Assembly: GCF_900635445.1 (NCBI RefSeq)
Contig: NZ_LR134117.1
Coordinates: forward strand, 3,286,001 to 3,350,000
DNA length: 64,000 nucleotides
Reading direction: 5' to 3'
Origin: Serratia odorifera
Lineage (GTDB): Bacteria; Pseudomonadota; Gammaproteobacteria; Enterobacterales; Enterobacteriaceae
A program made the position numbers and the translations under genes. Under the pieces are notes generated by a model that saw nothing but the letters and a program-made list of their open reading frames with translations, was not told the DNA's origin and did no database searches. This document shows, one piece after another, positions 46,227-56,300 of the stretch. Every line of letters begins with the position of its first letter. Within the stretch, counting starts at the first letter, position 1.

Positions 46227-47618
46227 ATGAAATATTCGTTCCCGCAAGATTTTTGGTGGGGCAGCGCCAGCTCGGCACCGCAGACCGAAGGGGAAAGCCT
46301 GAATTTTGGCAAGAGCGCTACCGTCTGGGATGAATGGTTTTCGCAGCAGCCGGGGCGTTTTCACCAGCAGGTCGGGCCGCAGGACACCTCCGGTTTTTAT
46401 CGCCACTGGCGCGAAGACATTGCGCTACTCAAGCAGTTGAATCACAACAGCTTCCGCACCTCGATCTCCTGGGCGCGGCTGATGCCGATGGGGCGTGGCA
46501 GCGTCAATCAGCAGGCGGTGGCGTTTTATAATCAGGTGATCGATGAAATGCTGGCGCAGGGCATTACACCATTTATCAACCTGTTTCATTTTGACATGCC
46601 GATGGCGATGCAACAGCTCGGCGGCTGGGAAAGCCGCGAGGTGATCGATGCCTATGCCGAGTTTGCCGATAACTGCTTCCGTCTGTTTGGCGATCGGGTG
46701 AAGCACTGGTTTACCTTCAACGAGCCGATCGTGCCGGTGGAGGGCGGCTATCTGTATGATTTCCATTATCCGAACGTGGTGGACTTCAAACGCGCCGCCA
46801 CCGTGGCGTACCACACCATGCTGGCCCATGCCCAGGCGGTGAAAAAGTACCGCGCGCGGCAACAGGGTGGGGAGATTGGCATCATTCTTAACCTGACGCC
46901 GTCCTATCCGCGTTCCGACAACCCGGCAGACGTCAAGGCGGCCCATATTGCCGATCTGATGTTCAACCGCAGTTTCCTCGATCCAGCGCTGCGCGGTGAA
47001 TATCCGCAGGAGCTGGTGGCGTTGCTGCAACAGCACGGTCAACTGCCGCATTGCCAGCCGGGAGACGCGCAACTGCTACAACAGGGCGTGGTCGATCTGC
47101 TGGGGATCAATTATTACCAGCCGCGCCGCATTCAGTGTCGCGACAGCCTGGTTAACCCCGACAGCCCCTTTATGCCGGAATGGTTCTTCAGCAGCTATGA
47201 GATGCCGGGGCGTAAAATGAACCCGTATCGCGGCTGGGAAATCTACGAAAAGGGCGTTTACGATATTCTGACCAATCTGCGCACCAACTACGGCAACCCG
47301 CGCTGCTTTATTTCCGAAAACGGCATGGGGGTGGAAAACGAGCAGCGCTTTGACCAGAATGGCCAGATCCAGGACGACTATCGCATTGCGTTTGTTCGCG
47401 ACCATTTGCGCTGGGTACATCGCGGTATTCAGGAGGGTAGCAACTGCCTGGGTTACCATATGTGGACCTTTATCGATAACTGGTCATGGTGCAACGCCTA
47501 TAAAAATCGCTATGGTTTTGTGCAGCTGGATTTGGCTACGCAGAAACGCAGCATCAAAAAAAGTGGCGAGTGGTTTGCTGCCGTCGCCGAAGCCAAGGGG
47601 TTTGAGGGAGCAGAATGA
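46227..47618 (+). CDS. 6-phospho-beta-glucosidase, GH1
   Basis: 463 residues. The acid/base Glu166 is in TFNEPI and the nucleophile Glu364 in ISENGMG. FPQDFWWGSASSAPQTEGE is the GH1 start, and the C-terminal SWCNAYKNRYGFVQLD holds the phosphate-binding Lys/Tyr residues of the 6-phospho subgroup. It cleaves the phosphorylated disaccharide or aryl-glucoside imported by the PTS. The end overlaps the EIIA gene by 4 bases. Confidence 0.94.
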   Translation: MKYSFPQDFWWGSASSAPQTEGESLNFGKSATVWDEWFSQQPGRFHQQVGPQDTSGFYRHWREDIALLKQLNHNSFRTSISWARLMPMGRGSVNQQAVAFYNQVIDEMLAQGITPFINLFHFDMPMAMQQLGGWESREVIDAYAEFADNCFRLFGDRVKHWFTFNEPIVPVEGGYLYDFHYPNVVDFKRAATVAYHTMLAHAQAVKKYRARQQGGEIGIILNLTPSYPRSDNPADVKAAHIADLMFNRSFLDPALRGEYPQELVALLQQHGQLPHCQPGDAQLLQQGVVDLLGINYYQPRRIQCRDSLVNPDSPFMPEWFFSSYEMPGRKMNPYRGWEIYEKGVYDILTNLRTNYGNPRCFISENGMGVENEQRFDQNGQIQDDYRIAFVRDHLRWVHRGIQEGSNCLGYHMWTFIDNWSWCNAYKNRYGFVQLDLATQKRSIKKSGEWFAAVAEAKGFEGAE

Positions 47619-47935
47619 TGGACGATTTGGAAAGCACGGTGATGGAAATCATCGTCAATGCCGGGCAGACGCGCAGCCTGTGTTTTGAAGCGTTGCAGGC
47701 GGCGCGCGACGGTGATTTCACTCAGGCTCAGGCGCGTTTGCGCGAGGCGGACGAGTATTCGCGCGCGGCGCATCGGGTGCAGACCCAGTTGATTGAACAT
47801 GACGCCGGTGAGGGCAAGACGCCGATGACGTTGATCATGGTGCATGCACAGGATCATCTGATGAATGCTATTCTCGCTCGCGAGCTGATCGCTGAAATGG
47901 TCGAACTTTATCAACGACAGCAGGCGGCGAGTTAA
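47615..47935 (+). CDS. PTS lactose/cellobiose-type EIIA
   Basis: 106 residues. The phosphorylated His77 is in LIMVHAQDHLM with the metal-binding Asp80. Helical trimer protein that receives phosphate from HPr and passes it to EIIB. Second ATG at 47618 is an alternative start. This is the last gene of the IIB-IIC-glucosidase-IIA operon. Confidence 0.92.
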   Translation: MMDDLESTVMEIIVNAGQTRSLCFEALQAARDGDFTQAQARLREADEYSRAAHRVQTQLIEHDAGEGKTPMTLIMVHAQDHLMNAILARELIAEMVELYQRQQAAS

Positions 47936-47957
47936 GGATAATCAGTAACGAGATAGA

Positions 47958-48060
47958 TGACAAAGTTCTCGGTGAGAGACTCGGGCCTGGCGCACCTCGA
48001 GGCGCTTCGGCGGCTCACGCCGCTACGCCCCAACGCTCTCCCTAATATCTGACTTTGTCA
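47958..48060. repeat. 103-bp intergenic element with 9-bp inverted ends
   Basis: TGACAAAGT (47958-47966) and ACTTTGTCA (48052-48060) are perfect inverted repeats that bound a GC-rich body with little coding potential and its own internal hairpins (GGCGCACCTCGAGGCGC and CGGCGGCTCACGCCGC). This plan is that of a small non-autonomous element such as a MITE. No second copy is in this window. Confidence 0.55.
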
Positions 48061-48068
48061 GTAGTCTG

Positions 48069-48089
48069 ACGGGCCTTTGGCCCGTTTTT
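48069..48089 (+). terminator. Rho-independent terminator of the PTS operon
   Basis: ACGGGCC and GGCCCGT form a 7-bp stem around TTT, followed by four T. It lies between the 103-bp element and the LacI gene. Confidence 0.8.
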
Positions 48090-48115
48090 CAACATCAGCA
48101 GGAAGACCCGCAGTT

Positions 48116-49036
48116 ATGGCCAATATCAACGATGTTTCCCGTCTGGCGCAGGTGTCGAAAGCCACGGTATCCCGGGTGCTGAGCGGCAGTCGCGGGGTAA
48201 AGGAAGAAAGCCGCCTGGCGGTGTTGCGGGCGGTGGAAACGCTCAATTATCGGCCGAATGCCGTGGCGCAGTCGCTGACCAGTCAATCGACCGGCTGCAT
48301 CGGCGTGGTGTGCGCTACCGAACATATCCAGCAGTCCACCGGCTATTTGCAGGCGCTGGAAAAACAGCTGAGTCAACAGCGCAAGCATTTGCTGTTGCGC
48401 TTCGCCAACGATGCACCGACGCTGGCGGCCGCGGTGGCGGAGCTGAGCAATGGCTGGTGTGACGCGCTGATTGTGGTCGGTGCGCGCTTTAGCCTGCCGC
48501 CGCTGCCAGACAGCGTAATGTGTCTCGATTGCCTGTCGGCCACCACCAGTAAAAGCATCGGCTTCGATCATCAGTTTGCAACCGAAACCGCGGTGCATTA
48601 TCTCGCCAGCCAGCAGCGGCGGCAGATTGCGCTGGTCAACTTTGCCGGTGGCGACGCCGCGCAGCAGGTCTTGCAGGGGTATTGCAGCGCGCTGGAGACG
48701 CACCTGATCCCCTATAACCGGCAACTGGTGGTGGAGGGCGAGGCGTCGGTGCGTATCGCGTTGCAAAGCCTGTTCAATCGCCATATGCCGTTTAATGCGC
48801 TGCTGGTCACCGATGACTGTCAGGCGCAGGAAGCGATCGACGTTCTGCGGCAGTATCAACGGCAGGTGCCGGGACAGGTGACGGTGTTCAGCCTGGACGG
48901 GTCATTGCAGTGGCCCGGCGCACCGGCGGTGCCGTCGATTGAATATTCGCTGGAGGCGTTGGCGCAGCGTGCGCTGGCGTTGCTGACCAGCGACGAAGAC
49001 CACAGCCTGATTCGCGGCAGCCTGATGGCGCGCTGA
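48116..49036 (+). CDS. LacI family regulator of the beta-glucoside PTS operon
   Basis: 306 residues from the ATG at 48116 (AGGAAG upstream). The HTH INDVSRLAQVSKATVSRVLS, hinge RPNAVAQSLTSQS and periplasmic-binding-like domain are as in AscG/LacI proteins. The perfect palindrome at 44497 is the best candidate for its operator. The start could also be 13 codons upstream, but with no clear site. Confidence 0.9.
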   Translation: MANINDVSRLAQVSKATVSRVLSGSRGVKEESRLAVLRAVETLNYRPNAVAQSLTSQSTGCIGVVCATEHIQQSTGYLQALEKQLSQQRKHLLLRFANDAPTLAAAVAELSNGWCDALIVVGARFSLPPLPDSVMCLDCLSATTSKSIGFDHQFATETAVHYLASQQRRQIALVNFAGGDAAQQVLQGYCSALETHLIPYNRQLVVEGEASVRIALQSLFNRHMPFNALLVTDDCQAQEAIDVLRQYQRQVPGQVTVFSLDGSLQWPGAPAVPSIEYSLEALAQRALALLTSDEDHSLIRGSLMAR

Positions 49037-49087
49037 CTTGCCTCCCCCCAGCGCTCGCACGCGCATTGTCTATAATCAACCGCATTA

Positions 49088-49115
49088 CACTTTTTACGCG
49101 AATGGTGAAAAAGTG
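49088..49115. promoter_or_regulatory. Inverted repeat upstream of the IICB gene
   Basis: CACTTTTT (49088-49095) and AAAAAGTG (49108-49115) flank a 12-base loop, 72 bases before the PTS start. A good -10 hexamer TATAAT lies at 49071-49076. It may be an operator or an attenuator. Confidence 0.45.
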
Positions 49116-49186
49116 CTGCGGTTGCCCGCTTTTATCGCCATTTTTCCACACTATCATCACCAGAACGCGACAGTGAGGTGCAACTT

Positions 49187-50779
49187 ATGGCTAAGTTTGG
49201 TGCCAGGCTTCATGATTTTGGCAAAGGATTGATGATGCCCATTTCGGTGATTGCCGCCGCGGGCATTTTTCTTGGCGTGGCCGCGGCGATGCAAAACCCG
49301 GCGGTGGTCGGCGAGTCGTTTAGCCAGATGGCGCTGCCGCAGCTGGTGATTGGGTTTATCCGCAACATTGCTGGCGCGTTGTTTGCCAACCTGCCGCTGT
49401 TCTTTGCCGTTGCCGCCGCCATTGCCCTGGCCAAAGACGAAAAGCCCACCGCTGCGTTCGCCGCGGTGATTGGCTTCCTGACCATGCATATGGGCATCAG
49501 CTACAGTCTGTTGAGCCAGGGGATTACCGCGCAAACCACCACGCCGGCCTACCTGACCGCGCACGGCATGGGGCGCACCGAGGCGTTGATGTACTCCGCC
49601 GAATTTAGTGCAACGCTGGGCATATTTTCTTACCAGATGAGCGTGCTGGGCGGGGTGATTGCCGGTCTGATCACCGCGTTTTTGCATAACCGCTATTACA
49701 CCATCGTGCTGCCGACGGCGATTAACTTCTTCGGTGGGCGGCGCTTTGTGCCGATCGTTACCGTACTGGTGATGCCGCTGGTGGGGATTGCGCTGTCGCT
49801 GATTTGGCCAACCATCGGTGCCGGCATTGCCTGGATTGGTCGGTTGATTGGCCATTCCGGCATTTATGGCACCTTTGTCTATGCCTTCACCGAACGAATT
49901 CTGATCCCCACCGGTCTGCATCACATCCTCAATGAAACCGTGCGTTTCACGCCGATTGGCGGGGTTTCGCCGCCGTTTCATGGTGAAAGCATCGTCGGCG
50001 CGCTGAACATTTTCAATACCGCACTGGCCAATCCCGGCGCCTTTACCGATCAGGTGGTGCGTGGCGCCACCCGTTTTCTGGCGCAGGGCAAAATCCCGGT
50101 GATGATGTTCGGTATGCCGGCAGCGGCGTTGGCGATTTATCACTGTGCGCGGCCAGAACATAAAAAACGCGTTAAGGCGCTGATGATGGCCGGCGCGTTG
50201 GCGTCCTTTACCACCGGCATTACCGAACCGCTGGAATTCACCTTTATCTTCGTGTCACCGCTGTTGTTCGTCTTCCATGCGATAATGAGCGGCCTTTCCT
50301 TTGCGCTGATGCAGCTGTTTGGCGTGATGATTGGCAACGTACAGGGCGGTGCGATCGATTTTCTGGTCTTCGGCGTGTTGGGGGGCAGCCAGACCGCATG
50401 GTGGTATCCGCTGTTGCTGGGCGCGATCTATTTCCCGCTGTATTACTTCACCTTCCGCTTGGTCATTACGCGTATGCAGGTCAAAACCCCTGGTCGCGAG
50501 GACGACGACAGCGCATCGCCGCCCGAGGTGGTGGTGGCACCCAACGAGCAGGTGGCGCGCATTATCGTCGGCCTGGGCGGTAAAGAGAACATTCAACTGG
50601 TGGATTGCTGCTTTACCCGCCTGCGGGTCAAGGTGGTGAACATGGATGACATCGACGACGAGGCGCTGATGGCCAGCGGTGCCAGCGGTATCAAACGCGC
50701 CAGCGACGAGGATATTCAGGTTATTTACGGTTTGCAGGTCGAGAAGATCGCCAATCAGGTCAAGCAGGCGCTGGCGTAA
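49187..50779 (+). CDS. PTS glucose/maltose-type EIICB
   Basis: 530 residues. The EIIC part (to about 430) has eight or more membrane segments with GKIPVMMFGMPAAALAIY and ITEPLEFTFIFV. The EIIB part follows with the phosphorylated Cys in LVDCCFTRLRVKV. The order IIC-IIB and the sequence match alpha-glucoside transporters of the MalX/GlvC type. GAGGTG lies just before 49187. No EIIA gene is next to it, so it probably uses the cell's EIIA-Glc. No phospho-alpha-glucosidase is adjacent. Confidence 0.9.
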   Translation: MAKFGARLHDFGKGLMMPISVIAAAGIFLGVAAAMQNPAVVGESFSQMALPQLVIGFIRNIAGALFANLPLFFAVAAAIALAKDEKPTAAFAAVIGFLTMHMGISYSLLSQGITAQTTTPAYLTAHGMGRTEALMYSAEFSATLGIFSYQMSVLGGVIAGLITAFLHNRYYTIVLPTAINFFGGRRFVPIVTVLVMPLVGIALSLIWPTIGAGIAWIGRLIGHSGIYGTFVYAFTERILIPTGLHHILNETVRFTPIGGVSPPFHGESIVGALNIFNTALANPGAFTDQVVRGATRFLAQGKIPVMMFGMPAAALAIYHCARPEHKKRVKALMMAGALASFTTGITEPLEFTFIFVSPLLFVFHAIMSGLSFALMQLFGVMIGNVQGGAIDFLVFGVLGGSQTAWWYPLLLGAIYFPLYYFTFRLVITRMQVKTPGREDDDSASPPEVVVAPNEQVARIIVGLGGKENIQLVDCCFTRLRVKVVNMDDIDDEALMASGASGIKRASDEDIQVIYGLQVEKIANQVKQALA

Positions 50780-50992
50780 AGGCGGCAGCGCGATTGCCCG
50801 TGTCGGCCTGGCTCCGTAATATCTTAAAAAATTGCGGACGATCGAGGATGGCTTATGCTTAATTTTCCTTTGGTATTTATTTATATCCTAAATAATTAAA
50901 GCAGCTTGGTCGGCAATTACTGCCAGGGTGTGGCTTGATAATGACGGATATAGTGCAGTTGATTACCGATTATCAAAATATGGCTGATAAAT

Positions 50993-51967
50993 ATGATGAG
51001 AAATCGCTGTGTTATATTGACGACCATGTTGTTCTCGGCCGGCGACGCGCTGGCCGATCCATTGCCAATCAGCCCGCAAGAATTGCACGCCATCGTACAC
51101 GAGGATGGCGGGGGATTAAGGGATCTCTATCAGGTATTGTCCATTATCGGCACCACGCCGGGCATCAGCGCGGCGAATTTTCGTCTGACCCACGATGACA
51201 CCGATCCGTTGGAGATCGACTCCTACAAACTCTCGCCGTCGCATGCGTTTGACGTCGGCATCGACGGCTTCAGACCGTATATTGAAGGCACTTTCGGTTA
51301 TGTCAAAAGCGATCAGTCTCTGGATTTAGGCGATTTTGATTCCACCGCCAATCACCTGAAACTGAAGACCAAAACCCTGTCGGTGCTCGGTGGCGCCGGG
51401 GCTGAATTTGACATTGCCAGCGGCACCATTCTGCGGCCGATGGCGTTATTCGGCTATTCGCGTTCCTCCAATGACACCACGTCTTCCGGCAATTTTGGCG
51501 ACCAGTTCCACAGCGCCGGGCGCGGCCTGCTGTTTGATTTTAAAATCAACAGCCTGCTGTACGGTGGCGCGCTCGAAATCGAACAGAATCACCGCTGGCA
51601 AAACGATGTGAATCTGACCGCCAACCTGCGTTACAACTACCTGGTGGATGACAGTTACAGTGCCAGCGATCCGGCGCTGGAAGGGCGTGACGATTACAGC
51701 GTGATGACCGCCGGGGCTGAACTGAATGGCCCGACCGATCTGACGCTGTTCGGTCAGCCGTTGCGCTGGATTGGCTTTGCCAGCGGTACCTATATGCCAC
51801 AGATCAAGGGTGACATCGGTTTCAACTCTTTCGTGGAACTTGGCGCCGGCATCGAGCTGGTCGACAGCGACGTGATCCCTGGCATTGGCGGCGTCAGCCT
51901 GCGGGGCTCTGGCATCCTTGGCGACGGCGTAACAGGCTGGAGCATCGGGCTGGCAGCGGAGTTCTAA
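50993..51967 (+). CDS. Outer-membrane beta-barrel protein
   Basis: 324 residues. The N terminus (ILTTMLFSAGDALA) is a signal peptide; two ATG codons in tandem are possible starts. The body has alternating strands (FRPYIEGTFGYVKSD, TLSVLGGAGAEFDI, WIGFASGTYMPQI) and ends in GLAAEF, with a terminal Phe as in Omp85-inserted barrels. The size fits a 12-strand barrel of the autotransporter type, but no passenger domain is present. It lies between a PTS gene and lacI, converging on lacI. Confidence 0.78.
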   Translation: MMRNRCVILTTMLFSAGDALADPLPISPQELHAIVHEDGGGLRDLYQVLSIIGTTPGISAANFRLTHDDTDPLEIDSYKLSPSHAFDVGIDGFRPYIEGTFGYVKSDQSLDLGDFDSTANHLKLKTKTLSVLGGAGAEFDIASGTILRPMALFGYSRSSNDTTSSGNFGDQFHSAGRGLLFDFKINSLLYGGALEIEQNHRWQNDVNLTANLRYNYLVDDSYSASDPALEGRDDYSVMTAGAELNGPTDLTLFGQPLRWIGFASGTYMPQIKGDIGFNSFVELGAGIELVDSDVIPGIGGVSLRGSGILGDGVTGWSIGLAAEF

Positions 51968-52019
51968 CGCCGTGTCAGTCTGTTGGCGCAGGCCGGGGCG
52001 GCCCGCGTTGGCAGTCGGC

Positions 52020-53084
52020 CTACAGTTGCTGTACCAGCGCCTGCAGTTGCCGGATCAGCGGATTTTCCGCGTTTGACGCGTAAGGGGCCGCGGTGGACTG
52101 CCTGACCACCAGGGTCGTCGGCAACAGATCGTTAAACGCCTGGTGCGGTCGATCCTTCATCCCCACCAGATGATCGACCGCACGCTTGCCGATCAGATCA
52201 AAATCCTGCCTCACCGTGGTCAGCGCCGGATGGAAATACTGACTGTCGGGGGTATCGTCATAGCCAATCACCGAAACATCCTGCGGTATGCGCTTATTGA
52301 TTTGCCGTAAGGCGCTCATCACCCCCAGCGCCATCTGATCGCTGGCCACCAGCATCGCGGTGATATCCGGGTGCCGGCTGAACAGTTCCACGGTTTTTAT
52401 CCAGCCGCTGTTGGCGCTCCAGTCGCCGTATTCGGTATCGACTTCGGTGATGCCCGCCTGATACAGCGTGTCGCGCCAACAGGCGAGACGCAGGCGGGCC
52501 GAAATGGAGCTTTCCGGACCGGCCAGCAAACCGAATTTTCTGTGTCCCAGGTCGAGCAGCAGATTGACGCTGCTGGCGGTGCCGTCGCTGTGCAGAAAAC
52601 CGAGGTGGCACACCTGTGCGGCGGGGGGAACGTCGAGAAACAGCAGCCGGATGTCGGGATTATCTCTGGTCAGGGTTTCGGCATCGGCTTTTTCCAGCGG
52701 CAGGCTCATGACCACGCTGTTGATCTTTTGCGCGCGGAATTCGTTCAACGCCGATTGCAGGCTCGGCAACTGACCGGTTTTCAACATCGAGATCGCCACC
52801 TGGTAGCCGGCCAGTTCCGCATGATGCTTGAATGATGAGGCGATTTGCGACGGGGCATGCAGCGCCAGCGAGGTGGTGATCAAGCCAAAGGTCGGCAACG
52901 CCTTGCCAGCCAGGATCTGCGCCGAGCGGTTGGGCACATAATTGAGCGTATTCATCGCGGCCAGTACTTTTTTGCGCGTGCGTTCAGCGACGATAGCCGG
53001 GTTGTTCAATACTCGTGACACGGTTTGCTGCGATACGCCCGCTTCTATTGCCACATCTTCCAGGGTTGCCTGACGTCTGGTCAT
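52020..53084 (-). CDS. lacI: LacI-type lactose operon repressor
   Basis: 354 residues. HTH TLEDVAIEAGVSQQTVSRVL, hinge VPNRSAQILAGK, a LacI sugar-binding domain with VIGYDDT and a C-terminal Leu-rich tetramerisation tail (LIRQLQALVQQL) like that of E. coli LacI. The recognition helix has QQ where E. coli has YQ. It is divergent from lacZ, and a perfect 20-bp palindrome lies between them. Confidence 0.9.
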   Translation of the reverse strand: MTRRQATLEDVAIEAGVSQQTVSRVLNNPAIVAERTRKKVLAAMNTLNYVPNRSAQILAGKALPTFGLITTSLALHAPSQIASSFKHHAELAGYQVAISMLKTGQLPSLQSALNEFRAQKINSVVMSLPLEKADAETLTRDNPDIRLLFLDVPPAAQVCHLGFLHSDGTASSVNLLLDLGHRKFGLLAGPESSISARLRLACWRDTLYQAGITEVDTEYGDWSANSGWIKTVELFSRHPDITAMLVASDQMALGVMSALRQINKRIPQDVSVIGYDDTPDSQYFHPALTTVRQDFDLIGKRAVDHLVGMKDRPHQAFNDLLPTTLVVRQSTAAPYASNAENPLIRQLQALVQQL

Positions 53085-53202
53085 CGATTCGCTCTCTTCT
53101 TAACGGCACGCTTGGCGTCTGTGATAAGCCGTACTGTCGGAAAATGTCTAAAAAAAACATTTTATGTCGTGCGTAATACATTATGTGAAACAACCGATAA
53201 AT

Positions 53203-53222
53203 AGCGTGATTTAACTCAAAGA
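53203..53222 (+). promoter_or_regulatory. CRP-like site upstream of lacZ
   Basis: CGTGA-TTTAAC-TCAAA matches the CRP half-site pattern at three of five bases on the right and four of five on the left. It lies about 100 bases upstream of lacZ. Confidence 0.45.
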
Positions 53223-53275
53223 TAATCACTTATTTGATTGCTGGTAAGGATAATAATCGTATTTACTCGTTTAAA

Positions 53276-53295
53276 AATGTATAGCGCTATACATT
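53276..53295. promoter_or_regulatory. lac operator, perfect 20-bp palindrome
   Basis: AATGTATAGCGCTATACATT reads the same on both strands, centre between 53285 and 53286. It ends 25 bases before lacZ. The E. coli operator is related in plan (AATTGTGAGC...), but the half-site here is TGTATAGC. Confidence 0.85.
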
Positions 53296-53320
53296 CCACA
53301 GACAGCAGGAAAGGACGGTT

Positions 53321-56300
53321 ATGAAGCATCATATTTATGCGGTAAACGCGGTGTCACCGGACAGTGTCCTCCAGCAGGTCATTGCCCGACAGGACTGGCA
53401 AAATCCGGCGATCTGCCATCTCAACCGCTTGCCGGCCCATCCGCAGTTTCGCAGTTGGCGTGCACTTGAACCGGCCAGGGATAACCGGCGCTCCGAACAG
53501 CGGGCGTCGCTGGATGGCGAATGGCGTTTTGCCTACCTGGCGCGGCCAGAAGCGGCCGATCCTCGCTGGCTGGTTGAGGATAGCCCGGAAAGTCGGCCCG
53601 TCAGCGTACCTTCCAACTGGCAAATGGACGGCTATGATGCGCCGATCTACACCAACGTCCGTTATCCGATAGCCACCAGACCGCCGTTGGTGCCGGAGGA
53701 TAATCCCACCGGCTGCTATTCGCGCGAGATCGACATTCCCGCTGACTGGTTGAGCAGCGGCAGCACCCGCATCATCTTCAACGGCGTTAATTCGGCGTTT
53801 CACCTTTTTTGCAATGGCCGCTGGATTGGCTATTCGCAGGACAGTCGTCTGCCGGCCGAGTTTGATTTAACCGACGCGCTGCATGCCGGTGGCGGCAATC
53901 GCCTCTGCGTGATGGTGATGCGATGGAGCGCGGGAACCTGGCTGGAAGATCAGGATATGTGGCGCATGAGCGGCATCTACCGTTCGGTCTCGCTGCTGCA
54001 TAAACCGGACGCTCATCTGGCGGATTTTCAGCTGACTGCCGGGCTGGATAGCGAATATCGCCACGGCACGCTGCAGGCTTCTGTCCAGGTGGCGGTGGGT
54101 AAGGCGACGTTGAGCGGGTTACAGGTTGACCTGTCGCTATGGCGCGGTGATGAAAAGATTGCCGGTCAACGCCAGCCGCTCGGCAGCGCGGCGGTTGATG
54201 AGCGCGGTGGTTATGCCGAACGGGTGACGTTTGGGCTGCCGGTGGCGGCACCGGATTTATGGAGCGCGGAATTGCCGCATTGCTATCGCGCCGTTATTGC
54301 CCTGTATGACGCCGATGGACAACTGATTGAAGCCGAGGCGGCGGACACCGGTTTTCGCCGCGTCGAGATCGTCGACGGACTGCTGAAACTCAACGGCCAG
54401 CCGCTGCTGATCCGTGGCGTCAACCGACACGAGCATCATCCGCAACGCGGTCAGGCCATCAGCGAAGAGGATATGCTGCAGGATATTCTGCTGATAAAGC
54501 AGAACAACTTTAATGCGGTGCGTTGTTCACATTATCCCAATAATCCCCGTTGGTATGAGCTTTGCGATCGTTATGGGCTGTATGTGGTGGACGAGGCCAA
54601 TATCGAGACGCACGGCATGGTGCCGATGGGACGGCTCAGCGACGATCCGGCCTGGTTCCCGGCCTACAGCGCCCGAGTCACCAGAATGGTGCAGTGTAAC
54701 CGCAATCATCCCTCAATCATCATCTGGTCGCTGGGCAATGAATCGGGGCATGGCAGTCTGCATGACGCGCTGTATCGCTGGCTCAAAAGTAGCGATCCTA
54801 GCCGTCCGGTGCAGTATGAAGGCGGCGGCGCCAACAGCGCGGCGACGGATATCATTTGCCCGATGTATGCTCGGGTGGACGAGGATCAGCAGATCCCGGC
54901 GGTACCCAAATGGTCGATAAAGAAATGGATCGGCATGCCGGGCGAACAGCGTCCGCTGATCCTGTGCGAATACGCCCACGCGATGGGTAACAGCCTCGGC
55001 AATTTTGACGAGTACTGGCGCGCATTTCGTCAGTATCCCCGCTTGCAGGGCGGGTTTGTCTGGGACTGGGCCGACCAATCGCTGCTCAAGAACGACCTGA
55101 ATGGCGTACCGGCGCCGGCCTATGGCGGTGACTTCAACGATACGCCGAACGATCGCCAGTTCTGCATGAACGGCCTGGTGTTTGCCGACCGCACGCCGCA
55201 CCCGTCGCTGCACGAAGCCAAACAGGCGCAGCAGTTCTTTCAGTTTTCGTTGCTGAGCACGGCGCCGCTCGAACTGGCCGTCAGCAGCGAATACCTTTTC
55301 CGCCCTAGTGACAACGAGCGGTTGCATTGGCGCATTGAACAGGACGGGCGCGAATGGCGGTCCGGTGAGCTGCCGCTGGCCATTGCGCCACAGGGGAGTA
55401 GCGTGATTGTCCTGGCTGAAGCGGGCGATTTGCCAGCGAACGCCCGCGATCTCTACCTGATCGTCGAGGTTATCCAACCGCAGGCCACCGCCTGGTCGCC
55501 GGCAGGGCACCGTGTCGCATGGCAGCAGTTCCGCTTGCCGACGGCGCTGGTATTGCCAGACGTTGTCAAAGCGGCCGGTTGCCCGCAACTGCAACAGCAT
55601 GAGGACGGGTATCGGGTTTCGCACGGCGAGCAGCAGTGGCGGGTCGACCGCGCCAGCGGTCTGTTAAGCCAATGGACGGTGGCGGGCGTGGATAAACTGA
55701 TTTCGCCGTTTACCGACCAGTTCGTGCGCGCACCGCTGGATAATGACATTGGCGTCAGCGAGGTGGAGCGCTGCGATCCCAACGCCTGGGTTGAACGTTG
55801 GAAAAAGGCCGGACTTTATGATTTGCAGCGGGTTTGCGCTCACTGCACGGCGCAGGCTTACGCGGATCGGGTGGAGATCTGCAGTACCTTCCATTACCGC
55901 TATGGTGAGGAAATCCTGATCGTCAGCCGCTGGCAGATGGTGATTGACGGCCAGGGCGCGTTAACCATCAGCGTCGAAGGGCAGCGCGCCGAACATCTGC
56001 CCGCGCTGGCGCGTATCGGTATGGTTTTCCAGGCCACACCGGATGCCGCCGAGGTCGAGTGGCTAGGACTGGGGCCGCATGAGAACTATCCCGATCGCCG
56101 GCAGAGCGCCTGTTTTTCACGCTGGCGTCTGCCGCTGAGTGAAATGGTCACCCCGTATGTCTTCCCGACGGAAAATGGCCTGCGCTGCGACACCCGCGAG
56201 CTCAACTGGGCCGGTTGGCACATCGACGGATTATTCCATTTTTCCATCATGCCTTACGGCAGCAAACAGTTAATGGAGGTCGACCATTGGCATCTGCTGC

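Noticed and set aside
49157..50161. Minus-strand frame of 334 codons
   Set aside because: Antisense to the EIIC part of the PTS protein and of low-complexity composition.
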